Source: an uncultured Winogradskyella sp.
GTDB taxonomy: Bacteria > Bacteroidota > Bacteroidia > Flavobacteriales > Flavobacteriaceae
Direction of reading: 5' to 3'
NCBI RefSeq assembly: GCF_947498345.1
Contig: NZ_CANMJY010000014.1
Location: 41,440 to 105,439 of the forward strand
Length of the DNA: 64,000 nt
A program made the position numbers and the translations under genes. This document shows positions 26,178 to 33,036 of the stretch, one piece after another. How positions within the stretch are numbered: position 1 is the stretch's first letter; every line of letters begins with the position of its first letter. Below the pieces are notes generated by a model. It saw only the letters and a program-made list of their open reading frames with translations, was not told the origin of the DNA and did not search any database.

Positions 26178-26846
26178 ATGTTTCAAAACGTTTTAATTGC
26201 TGAAGATCAGAATACAATTAATAAAGGTGTAGAACGTACATTAAATGAGTTAAACATCCCAAATATTGCCACAACGCAATACTGCGACGATGCACTTCTT
26301 AAACTTAAAGCTGCCTTTCGAACAGATCAACCTTTTGACCTTTTAATAACAGATTTATCTTTTAAAGCAGATCATAGAGAAAGAACATTAAAATCAGGTG
26401 AAGCTTTAATAGAAGCTGTTAAAACCATTCAGCCCAACTTAAAGATTGTTGTATTTTCTGTGGAGCATCGTATAGGTAAGATCAAGAATCTTATAGATAC
26501 TTATGATATAAATGCATATGTTGAAAAAGGACGTGAAGAATCTATAGAATTGAAAAAAGCAATTCATACTATTCTCGAAGATAAAATGTATTGTTCGCCT
26601 AGCATAGCACAATTACTTCGTAATGTCGATGATATCTCACAGACCGATCAATATGACGAGTTATTATTACAACTCTTAGCCAAAGGCTTAAAAAGAGAGC
26701 AAATTGCCAATTACTTCCAAGAAAAAGATTTCCCTGCACGTAGCCTCAGTAGTATTGAAAAACGTATCAATAAACTCAAAGTTCTTTTTGATGCGCATAC
26801 TTCAGAACAACTTGTTGCTATCGCCATTGACAGAGGTTTAATCTAA
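26178..26846 (+). CDS. NarL/LuxR-type response regulator
   Basis: 222 residues. Receiver domain about 3-125: acidic pair in AEDQN (8-12), phosphoacceptor Asp59 in LLITDLSF, VVFSVEHR, and the conserved lysine in AYVEKGRE. The C-terminal LuxR-type helix-turn-helix is about 150-220 (LLLQLLAKGLKREQIANYF... SSIEKRINKLKVLF). It should be phosphorylated by the kinase upstream and bind DNA as a dimer. The best candidate sites are the TAyGG-N4-CCGTA palindromes at 24103, 26873 and 27830; that link is inference. Confidence 0.85.
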   Translation: MFQNVLIAEDQNTINKGVERTLNELNIPNIATTQYCDDALLKLKAAFRTDQPFDLLITDLSFKADHRERTLKSGEALIEAVKTIQPNLKIVVFSVEHRIGKIKNLIDTYDINAYVEKGREESIELKKAIHTILEDKMYCSPSIAQLLRNVDDISQTDQYDELLLQLLAKGLKREQIANYFQEKDFPARSLSSIEKRINKLKVLFDAHTSEQLVAIAIDRGLI

Positions 26847-26872
26847 ACCATTTTATAAAAATTTTAATTGAC

Positions 26873-26886
26873 TATGGTATACCGTA
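26873..26886. promoter_or_regulatory. Operator-like palindrome TATGG-TATA-CCGTA (copy 2)
   Basis: Differs from the dyad consensus by one base. It ends 22 bp before the -7 box at 26909, its centre is about 40 bp upstream of the predicted start, and it lies upstream of the GIY-YIG gene. This is an activator-like position. Confidence 0.6.
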
Positions 26887-26908
26887 AGGAATAGTTATGC
26901 TATGGATT

Positions 26909-26916
26909 TAGATTTG
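26909..26916 (+). promoter_or_regulatory. -7 box of the GIY-YIG gene
   Basis: TAGATTTG, full TAnnTTTG match, 29 bp before the ATG at 26946. Operator, box and ATG spacings (22 and 29 bp) are identical to those at 27830-27903. Confidence 0.65.
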
Positions 26917-26945
26917 GATATTATAAATCTTATAAGACTAAAATT

Positions 26946-27272
26946 ATGGCAAAATTAGGAACAATAATATTAGACGGGTGTTCTAGTAAAACTTATGAAT
27001 TTAGCATCTATTCAATAGACACAAATTTTAAACAACTTGGAGGTATATATTATATAAGTAGAAGAGAAAACAAAAATCATACACACATATACCTTGGTAT
27101 AACAGAAGACTTATCAACAAGATTTGACAATCATCATAAACAAGATTGTTTTGACGAAAATGAAGCTAATTGTATTTCAATTCATTTAAATGAATCAGAA
27201 GAAGAAAGAGAACTAATAGAGAAAGATATTTTATGCAAATATAATTTTCTTTGTAACGATACAAATAATTAA
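26946..27272 (+). CDS. GIY-YIG nuclease-fold small protein
   Basis: 108 residues. GIY at 33-35, YLG of the second signature at 49-51, Arg59, His63/64, a Glu-rich segment near 83-92 (ESEEERELIEKD) and Asn in FLCND near the end fit the GIY-YIG order. The N-terminal 30 residues (GTIILDGCSSKTYEFSIYSI) form a beta extension. GIY-YIG enzymes nick or cut DNA, but stand-alone short forms are often uncharacterised. It is driven by a promoter with an operator-like dyad and is followed 11 bp later by a 47-residue Cys protein gene. Confidence 0.6.
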   Translation: MAKLGTIILDGCSSKTYEFSIYSIDTNFKQLGGIYYISRRENKNHTHIYLGITEDLSTRFDNHHKQDCFDENEANCISIHLNESEEERELIEKDILCKYNFLCNDTNN

Positions 27273-27283
27273 AAAATAAAATT

Positions 27284-27427
27284 ATGGCAGTTAAAAACAC
27301 AGAAACAGGAGAAGTACACAAAGGTTATAAAGGTGGAGAAACTGGATGCGGTTTTGATACTTCAGCCAGTCATTGGGTAAGTTCTAATGAACGAATCACA
27401 TGTGATAAAGATGGATGCAAAAATTAA
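27284..27427 (+). CDS. 47-residue Cys-containing protein
   Basis: ATG at 27284, stop TAA at 27425-27427. The product begins MAVKNTETGEVHKGYKGGE and holds GCGFDTSASHW and ITCDKDGCKN. Three cysteines with one His and several Asp suggest metal binding or a small ribbon. No signal peptide or membrane helix. It is 11 bp downstream of the GIY-YIG gene and 33 bp upstream of the next; spacing fits one transcript. Too short for a firm family call; coding is supported by sensible composition and its place in the gap. Confidence 0.55.
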   Translation: MAVKNTETGEVHKGYKGGETGCGFDTSASHWVSSNERITCDKDGCKN

Positions 27428-27460
27428 ACACCTTTTGAATAAAATTAAAACAATTGAAAT

Positions 27461-27781
27461 ATGCCTTGGTATCTCTGGATAATATTTTTTATAAGTGTCA
27501 TCTTTATTTTTACCTATATCTCTAACGAGAATAAAAGAAAACGTCTAATGGAAAAGTATAATGATGAAAATCTTGTACAAAAATTAATGATAGGCTCTTT
27601 TTGGCAAGGACAAACTAAAGGGCAACTCATAGATTCTTTAGGAAAGCCAAAAGGTGTTAGTGAACAAGTATTAAAAACAAAGAAAAAAGAAACTTGGAAA
27701 TATCATAAAACAGGAAATAATCGATATGCTTTAAAAATTTTCATTGAGAATGGAATAGTTACTGGTTGGGATCAAAAATAA
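27461..27781 (+). CDS. Small membrane-anchored protein with outer-membrane-assembly-like fold (DUF2845-like)
   Basis: 106 residues. One N-terminal membrane helix about 2-20 (WYLWIIFFISVIFIFTYI), then a basic linker. The C-terminal 65 residues (LMIGSFWQGQTKGQLIDSLG ... TWKYHKTGNNRYALKIFIEN) follow the 'IxxGMTxxQVxxxLGxP ... W.Y' pattern of SmpA/BamE-like and DUF2845 domains, which usually bind partner proteins. Function here unknown. It ends at a 42-bp perfect palindrome that acts as a terminator. Confidence 0.55.
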   Translation: MPWYLWIIFFISVIFIFTYISNENKRKRLMEKYNDENLVQKLMIGSFWQGQTKGQLIDSLGKPKGVSEQVLKTKKKETWKYHKTGNNRYALKIFIENGIVTGWDQK

Positions 27782-27815
27782 AGTTTGAACCTAATTAAGT
27801 ATTCTCAATCTTAAA

Positions 27816-27857
27816 AAAAAACAAAGCCTTACGGAATTCCGTAAGGCTTTGTTTTTT
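27816..27857. terminator. 42-bp perfect palindrome: terminator with operator core
   Basis: Two 21-bp arms with no central mismatch, centred in GAATTC at 27834-27839. The plus-strand end is a T6 run and the minus-strand end also a T run, so it is a strong terminator both ways. Its core (27830-27843) is the operator-like dyad. Confidence 0.9.
27830..27843. promoter_or_regulatory. Operator-like palindrome TACGG-AATT-CCGTA (copy 3)
   Basis: Perfect dyad inside the terminator, ending exactly 22 bp before the -7 box at 27866. It shares AGG, GTT and ATGG-n-TTTA positions with the copy-2 promoter. Confidence 0.6.
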
Positions 27858-27865
27858 AATGGGTT

Positions 27866-27873
27866 TATGTTTG
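27866..27873 (+). promoter_or_regulatory. -7 box of the second small-gene operon
   Basis: TATGTTTG, full TAnnTTTG match, 29 bp before the ATG at 27903. Probably starts the transcript running through several genes to about 31.4 kb. Confidence 0.65.
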
Positions 27874-27902
27874 AATAAGGAAAACAAATAATTAAGATCA
27901 AA

Positions 27903-28268
27903 ATGCAAAACGTAGAGAAGTTATTAGAGATTGTTCAAGTCTCTTGTATAAATAAGGATTTTGTCGAATATGACTATCAAGAGTTTATTACTTACAAATT
28001 TATTATACATAATAAGTCAACAAAAACAATAAGAGCCGTAAAGGGGAGTATCACATTTAACAACATCTTTGATGAAGAAATACAAACATTAAAATTTGTA
28101 TATGATCAGTCTATCAAACCCGAAAAGCAAGCAAAATATGATGCGACAACTGAATACAATCAATACATTGAAGAGGATAAATCGCTAAGGGACAAAAGTT
28201 TAAAAGACTTAAAAATTGTCTGGAGACCTGAGAAGATCATTTTTGAAGATGGATCTACCATAGAATAA
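27903..28268 (+). CDS. Small soluble protein, Ig-like/DUF4352-type candidate
   Basis: 121 residues, no signal or membrane helix. The middle, YKFIIHNKSTKTIRAVKGSI then FNNIFDEEIQTLKF, looks like a beta-sandwich with the 'K-I-x-N-K-S-x-K-x-I' pattern of comparative Ig-like domains. The C-terminus ends WRPEKIIFEDGSTIE. Cytoplasmic by default. First gene after the operator-bearing promoter; 11 bp to the next gene. Function unknown. Confidence 0.55.
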   Translation: MQNVEKLLEIVQVSCINKDFVEYDYQEFITYKFIIHNKSTKTIRAVKGSITFNNIFDEEIQTLKFVYDQSIKPEKQAKYDATTEYNQYIEEDKSLRDKSLKDLKIVWRPEKIIFEDGSTIE

Positions 28269-28279
28269 ATTACACAACT

Positions 28280-28528
28280 ATGGGCTTCAGATTTCAAAAA
28301 CGAATAAGACTTGGTAAGCGGTTTGGCATTAACATCAGTAAATCTGGCATCACACCAAATTATAAAACTAAGAGAGGTTCTTTAAGCTCAAAAGGTTATT
28401 CCATCAGAACTGGCATTCCAGGTCTAAGTTACAGAAAAACATTTTCTAAATCGTCTAAGAGCGGGTGCTCTGTTTTATTGTTAATAGCTATGAGTCTTAC
28501 AACAATACTATTACTAATCAAAATTTAA
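28280..28528 (+). CDS. DUF4236 domain protein with C-terminal membrane helix
   Basis: 82 residues. The opening MGFRFQKRIRLGKRFGINIS and the SKSGITPNY, GYSIRTGIPGLSYRKTF segments match DUF4236, whose members are short basic Gly-rich proteins in many phyla. A membrane helix near 62-80 (SVLLLIAMSLTTILLLI) ends it. Family function is unknown. It is 4 bp from the next gene. Confidence 0.75.
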   Translation: MGFRFQKRIRLGKRFGINISKSGITPNYKTKRGSLSSKGYSIRTGIPGLSYRKTFSKSSKSGCSVLLLIAMSLTTILLLIKI

Positions 28529-28532
28529 ATAT

Positions 28533-28832
28533 ATGGGTTATCGAAAAGGTTATTATAAAAAAGATGGGACATATGTACAAGGGCATTATGTTAATTCTAG
28601 AAGTAAGAAACTTTACAATAAAAAAGATAAAGGAGGATGTCTTAGTGCCATATTAATAGTAATGTTCTTTGTTTTTATTTCATGTACTGAGGATTCTAAG
28701 TGTAGCAGCAAAACATGCTCTGATTTTGCAAACCAATCAGAAGCTCAATCAGTATTTGATAGTGATAGAGATTGCTACGAAAATCTAGATGCAGACAATG
28801 ATAATATTGCTTGCGAAAACTTATCAAATTAA
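28533..28832 (+). CDS. Excalibur-type calcium-binding domain protein with internal membrane segment
   Basis: 99 residues. Residues 1-33 are basic and Tyr/Gly-rich (KKDGTYVQGHYVNSRSKK). A hydrophobic segment about 35-50 (CLSAILIVMFFVFISC) may be a helix or an internal lipobox. The C-terminal 40 residues (CSDFANQSEAQSVFDSD, then DADNDNIACENL) carry the DxDxDxxxCE Excalibur motif, usually Ca-binding and extracellular, and often joined to thermonuclease domains; a thermonuclease gene lies 2.7 kb downstream. This placement of a tail before the helix is unusual. Confidence 0.7.
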   Translation: MGYRKGYYKKDGTYVQGHYVNSRSKKLYNKKDKGGCLSAILIVMFFVFISCTEDSKCSSKTCSDFANQSEAQSVFDSDRDCYENLDADNDNIACENLSN

Positions 28833-28838
28833 ATACAT

Positions 28839-29231
28839 ATGATATCTACTGAATTAAAAAGTCATTTTTTGAGACTCTATTTAATTGCATTTTCAGATGA
28901 CAATTTTGATGTTTTAGAAATGCAGATGCTTTATAGGTTTGCACAAGAACGTGGTGTTACCAAAGAACAATTAGATAATATACTTCTAAACCCTTCTCAT
29001 AAGCCAAGTATACCTGAAACTCTTGAAGAAAAAATAGAATACCTATATGATTTAGCACTTATGATTTGGGCAGATAGTGTTGTAACAGATGACGAAAGAG
29101 TTACACTTAAAAAGTATTGTCTAAAATTTGGTTTTATCGAAGAAAACATAGAGGAATTATGTCAATTCCTTTTAGATAATGCTGAGGAAAAATTACCAAA
29201 GGAAAAACTAATTGAACTCTTAAAAGAATAG
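28839..29231 (+). CDS. TerB-like helical protein
   Basis: 130 residues, all-helical. FLRLYLIAFSDDNFDVLEMQ, then IWADSVVTDDERVTLKKYC and the repeated acidic turn pattern of the TerB/DjlA-N fold, often a metal-binding cytoplasmic module linked to membrane stress systems. No membrane helix. It begins the tight TerB - membrane coiled-coil - vWA lipoprotein trio (spacings 3 and 5 bp), which suggests a single complex. Confidence 0.65.
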   Translation: MISTELKSHFLRLYLIAFSDDNFDVLEMQMLYRFAQERGVTKEQLDNILLNPSHKPSIPETLEEKIEYLYDLALMIWADSVVTDDERVTLKKYCLKFGFIEENIEELCQFLLDNAEEKLPKEKLIELLKE

Positions 29232-29234
29232 TGT

Positions 29235-30497
29235 ATGAGTCCACTAAAAAAAATCTTTAAACTCAAAAATAAAGAGCAACAAAATGTTGAAAAAGAGTCT
29301 GAAGAAGATATCAAAAAGATAAAACTCACTTTTTTTGAAAGTGGGTATGGATCGTCTAAACAAGCCGAAGGCAATCATAGAGTCTTTAAGGCATGTCTTC
29401 AAAATGTATATATGGATTACAAAGGTAAGTGTAGAGAAAATGAAAAACTTCAGAATGAATTAAAAGCGCCATATGTAGAAGAAAAAGGAAAGCAAGAAAT
29501 AGAACTAAAAAAACGCAAAACTGCTCTAGCACTATTCGAAGAATCGATAGCAGAAAAAGAAAAGAAAATAATATCACTTAAAAATGATATGGTAGAAGTA
29601 AAAAGAGATCCAGAAAAATATGGACTTGAAGTTGACAAAAAACCAAAAGCACAATTTTATTTAGGTCTAATAGTACTAGTACCAATTACATTTTACCTAT
29701 TAGTATTTTATATATCTGCATCATTCTCTGCTTTCTTTAAGAATTTCGACACCGAGGAATTAACATCTGCTATATTTGATGGGCATGCACTTTCAAAGGC
29801 AATCCAAGATGGTTGGCTAGAAGGTGTATTTGTTGCAACAATCCCATTTGCTTTTATGGGGTTAGGCTACTTAATTCATATGTTTCAGAAGCATAAAAAT
29901 TGGCTTTCTTATTTTAAAATTGCTACGCTATTTATTGTCACATTTATATTTGACGCAATTCTAGCATATCAAATAGAAAAGAAAATTTATGAGATTCAAA
30001 AAACACCTGACTCGCCAGCTTTTGATTTATCTATAGCATTTTCATCTGTAGAGTTTTGGGGAATTATTTTTGCAGGATTTATTGTTTATATAATCTGGGG
30101 ATTAGTATTTGACTTTATTATGAAAGAGTATGATAATTTTGACAAAATAAAGTCCTTTATAAAAACCAAACGTGAAGATATTATCAATTGCCAATCTAAT
30201 ATTTCAAAAATAATTCAAAAACTAAATCCAATAAAAGAGGAAATATCAGGCATAGAGGGGAAAATTAATGATTTACAAAGAACAATTGATGGTTTTGTAT
30301 TCTCAAATAAACATTACTTAACCTACCATGCAGAATATGTAAAAGGATGGTTTTTAGCTATTACTGATAATTTTGATGCATTAAAAAGGCGAGAAGAATT
30401 GCTTTCTAAATGTCAAGAAGTTGAACTCAAACATTTACAAGAACATAATATTGATAATGAAGATTACGAAGGCAGATTATACAAACTTGTAAATTAA
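29235..30497 (+). CDS. Membrane protein flanked by coiled coils, unknown family
   Basis: 420 residues. A long charged coiled coil about 55-125, then four hydrophobic helices about 138-160, 190-210, 223-240 and 270-293, then a second coiled coil about 300-355 (LNPIKEEISGIEGKINDLQR) and a short C-terminal tail. Coils probably both face the cytoplasm because of the even helix number. Layout recalls bacterial membrane scaffold or stress proteins, but I know no close family. Spacing of 3 bp to TerB-like and 5 bp to the vWA lipoprotein points to one complex spanning the membrane. Confidence 0.6.
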   Translation: MSPLKKIFKLKNKEQQNVEKESEEDIKKIKLTFFESGYGSSKQAEGNHRVFKACLQNVYMDYKGKCRENEKLQNELKAPYVEEKGKQEIELKKRKTALALFEESIAEKEKKIISLKNDMVEVKRDPEKYGLEVDKKPKAQFYLGLIVLVPITFYLLVFYISASFSAFFKNFDTEELTSAIFDGHALSKAIQDGWLEGVFVATIPFAFMGLGYLIHMFQKHKNWLSYFKIATLFIVTFIFDAILAYQIEKKIYEIQKTPDSPAFDLSIAFSSVEFWGIIFAGFIVYIIWGLVFDFIMKEYDNFDKIKSFIKTKREDIINCQSNISKIIQKLNPIKEEISGIEGKINDLQRTIDGFVFSNKHYLTYHAEYVKGWFLAITDNFDALKRREELLSKCQEVELKHLQEHNIDNEDYEGRLYKLVN

Positions 30498-30502
30498 AAA
30501 TT

Positions 30503-31399
30503 ATGAAACATTTTCGCTTATTACTATCATTAACTTTAATACTCACCTCTTGTGAAGAAACTAAGAGTAAATCAATAACAGTAGAAGAAGAAACAATAAA
30601 ACTCTCACCTAATAGACCTAACCTAAATATTAGTATTCTAATCGATTTATCAGATAGAATAAATCCAAAAAAATATCCCAATCCAGCTATGGAGTATTTT
30701 GAAAGAGATTTAGGTTACATCCATTCTATTGCTAAAAGCTTTGAATGGCATGTTAGAAACAAAAGGAGTATAAAAATCAATGATCATATTCAACTTTATA
30801 TAGATCCTGAACCATCTGACAGTAATCTCAACGAAAAGATTAATTCCTTAAATATCACATTTACAAAAAATAATGCTAAGCGAGAAGTAATAATGAAAAC
30901 CTCAGCATTATATGATAGCATTTCAAAGCAGATTTATAGATCCGCAATTGAAGATAACAATTATGTTGGTTCTGATATATGGGGATTTTTTAAAACAAAA
31001 GTGGAAGATTTCTGTTTACAAGATGAGCATCGCAACATTCTAGTTATATTAACAGATGGTTATCTATACCACAAGGACGCAAAACTAAAAGAGGATAACC
31101 TTACTTCATATTTAACTCCACAAGATATTAGAAATTTTAAGCTAAATAAACCTGATTGGAAAGATAAAATACAAGATCTAGACTTTGGATTTATATCTAC
31201 TAAAAGCAACTTGAAAGAATTAGAAGTTTTGGTTTTAGGAATCAACCCTGATCCTAAAAACCCTTACGAACAAGATGTTATTTTTCAATACTGGAAAGAT
31301 TGGCTAACAAAAATGAATGTTAAAGATTTTGAAATTAAAACTGCTATTTTGCCTGCAAACATGGATAAAATCATCAAGGATTATATACTGAAAGAGTAA
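30503..31399 (+). CDS. Lipoprotein with von Willebrand factor A-like domain
   Basis: 298 residues. Lipobox LILTSC (Cys17). From about 42, NISILIDLSDRI gives a first beta strand with D48-L-S50-D-R52, a MIDAS-like DxSxx in degenerate form, then NILVILTDGYLY near 173-184 as the second MIDAS strand. The domain runs to about 285 with LEVLVLGINPDPKNPYE near 235. vWA domains bind proteins through a metal ion. As a lipoprotein it probably sits in the periplasm or on the surface, where it could meet the membrane protein encoded upstream. Role unknown. Confidence 0.6.
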   Translation: MKHFRLLLSLTLILTSCEETKSKSITVEEETIKLSPNRPNLNISILIDLSDRINPKKYPNPAMEYFERDLGYIHSIAKSFEWHVRNKRSIKINDHIQLYIDPEPSDSNLNEKINSLNITFTKNNAKREVIMKTSALYDSISKQIYRSAIEDNNYVGSDIWGFFKTKVEDFCLQDEHRNILVILTDGYLYHKDAKLKEDNLTSYLTPQDIRNFKLNKPDWKDKIQDLDFGFISTKSNLKELEVLVLGINPDPKNPYEQDVIFQYWKDWLTKMNVKDFEIKTAILPANMDKIIKDYILKE

Positions 31400-31491
31400 T
31401 AAAAACTGAGACAAATTAGAATACGTAACTTTACAAAAAACAAGAATGAATATTAATGAAACTCAAATACGAGTTCCTGTAGAGTAATGGT

Positions 31492-31995
31492 ATGTATAAA
31501 TATTGGTTAGTTTTCTTATTTTTAATAATAGTCGCATTTAGTAATAATTCAGAACTGGATAAAAAAGAAACTATCATTGGCAAAGTTGTAGCTATAACAG
31601 ATGGTGATACTTTTAAACTACTAACCAAAGATTCTACTTTAATAAAAGTAAGATTAGCCAATATCGATTGCCCAGAGCGTAAACAGCCCTTTTCCACTAT
31701 AGCAAAACAATTTGTATCTAATGCTATTTTTAGTAAAACTGTAAAGCTAAACGTATTAAAAAAAGATCGATATAGACGCTATATCAGTAATGTTATCTAT
31801 GATGATTCTTTAAGCCTATGCCATGAGCTTGTAAAAAACGGCTTAGCTTGGCATTATAAAAAATATTCCAAAGATTCCGTTTTACAAGCTTTAGAGGATA
31901 ATGCCAGAAGGAACAAATTAGGACTTTGGCAAGATAAAAACGCTATGGCCCCTTGGGAATGGAGAGACCTAAAAAAGAAAAAGTCTAAACAATGA
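31492..31995 (+). CDS. Thermonuclease (SNase-like) family protein
   Basis: 167 residues. A hydrophobic N-terminus (LVFLFLIIVAFSNN) targets it out of the cytoplasm. SNase signs: VVAITDGDTFKL (metal-binding Asp), IKVRLANIDCPERKQP with Arg and Glu, the DRYRRYISNV strand and NGLAWHYKKYSKDS. It would cut DNA and RNA in a Ca-dependent way in the periplasm or medium. Overlaps the next gene by 4 bp (ATGA), so translation is coupled. Part of the accessory island. Confidence 0.85.
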   Translation: MYKYWLVFLFLIIVAFSNNSELDKKETIIGKVVAITDGDTFKLLTKDSTLIKVRLANIDCPERKQPFSTIAKQFVSNAIFSKTVKLNVLKKDRYRRYISNVIYDDSLSLCHELVKNGLAWHYKKYSKDSVLQALEDNARRNKLGLWQDKNAMAPWEWRDLKKKKSKQ

Positions 31996-32363
31996 AATCG
32001 CTTAAAATAGTTGTTCTTTTTATAACATTATCCATAGGATACTCTATATCAGCGCAAACTGTTTACACAACTAAAACTGGTGAGAAATATCATAAAAATA
32101 GTTGTCGTTATCTCAAATACTCAAAAAAGGAAATCAAATTAGATGAAGCAAAAGCATTGGGCTATAGCGCTTGTAAAGTATGTAAACCTACAGCGAATAA
32201 CACAAAAAAGAAATCAAATGCTACGTCTCTAACTTCAAAAAAAGAAAACAAAACTACTACTTCAAAAAAAGTAGTCGCAAGTCAATGCACCGGAAAGACA
32301 AAAGCAGGTAAACGATGCAAACGAAAAACAAAAAACGCAAATGGTCGATGTTATCAGCATTGA
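31992..32363 (+). CDS. Small exported protein with two Cys-rich modules (Ada-like and DUF5763-like)
   Basis: 123 residues. Signal peptide about 1-21 (GYSISAQ). First module YTTKTGEKYHKNSCRYLKYS to YSACKVCKP resembles the metal-binding piece often found with thermonucleases. After a Lys/Thr/Ser linker comes a second module, QCTGKTKAGKRCKRKTKNA to NGRCYQH, of the DUF5763 type. Both have Cys-His patterns suited to zinc. It overlaps the SNase gene by 4 bp, so it may serve the nuclease as partner, inhibitor or nucleic-acid tether; this is inference. Confidence 0.65.
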   Translation: MKSLKIVVLFITLSIGYSISAQTVYTTKTGEKYHKNSCRYLKYSKKEIKLDEAKALGYSACKVCKPTANNTKKKSNATSLTSKKENKTTTSKKVVASQCTGKTKAGKRCKRKTKNANGRCYQH

Positions 32364-32379
32364 TAAACCACCACTAACC

Positions 32380-33036
32380 TCAAACCAAATACAAAGCCTC
32401 TTTAAAACGAATAGCCTTATAATCAGTAATCACCATATTAGCTTTAGAATAATCCTGTCCAGAAGAATGTGGGCTTTTAAAGCCTACACAAAACACACCA
32501 GCACGATGTGAGGCTAAAATACCATTGGTAGAATCTTCGATCACCATACATTCGGTTTTAGAAAAGCCTGTATGTGCTGCGGCTTTTTCAAAAATCTCGG
32601 GATGTGGTTTGGATTGTTTAAGATCAGCTCCACTAAACTTCCCCATAAAATAGGGATTGAGATCAAAGCGCTCAAAAATACGGTTAATGTTAATCATGGA
32701 TGCCGATGAGGCGACGACCAACTTTAAGCCATTGCTGTGGTAGTCTTTTATGAGGTCTAAGACACCATCGATTAACTGTAAGTCCGTATCGTTTTCAAAC
32801 AGGTATTTAAAATGCAGGCGCTTTTGTTTTACCAGATATTCTGGTGTGTAACTCAAATGAAAATGGCTTACAATACGTCTACAAATAGTAATGGTAGATT
32901 GCCCTGTAAAAGAGGCGTATAAGGCTTCATCTACAGTAATATTTACATCAGAAAACATCTTAAAATAAGCTTTTCGGTGTAGTGGCTCGGTGTCTACAAT
33001 AACACCATCCATATCAAATAAAACAGCTTTGAGCAT
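32380..33036 (-). CDS. HAD family hydrolase, beta-phosphoglucomutase-like
   Basis: 218 residues. FDMDGVIVDTEPLHRKAYF has the nucleophile Asp8 and acid Asp10, VVASSAS is motif II, KPHPEIF motif III and VIEDSTNGILA motif IV. The cap (helical, 17-85) is of the PGM subclass. Acts on small sugar phosphates or related phosphates; a phosphatase is as likely as a mutase. Convergent with the gene before it, 16 bp apart. It is not in an obvious operon. Confidence 0.85.
   Translation of the reverse strand: MLKAVLFDMDGVIVDTEPLHRKAYFKMFSDVNITVDEALYASFTGQSTITICRRIVSHFHLSYTPEYLVKQKRLHFKYLFENDTDLQLIDGVLDLIKDYHSNGLKLVVASSASMININRIFERFDLNPYFMGKFSGADLKQSKPHPEIFEKAAAHTGFSKTECMVIEDSTNGILASHRAGVFCVGFKSPHSSGQDYSKANMVITDYKAIRFKEALYLV

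Noticed and set aside
28465..28656. 63-codon frame bridging the DUF4236 and Excalibur genes
   Set aside because: It overlaps two better-supported genes in another frame.
24000..32400. Prophage or conjugative element
   Set aside because: No integrase, capsid, portal, terminase, relaxase or attachment repeats were seen.
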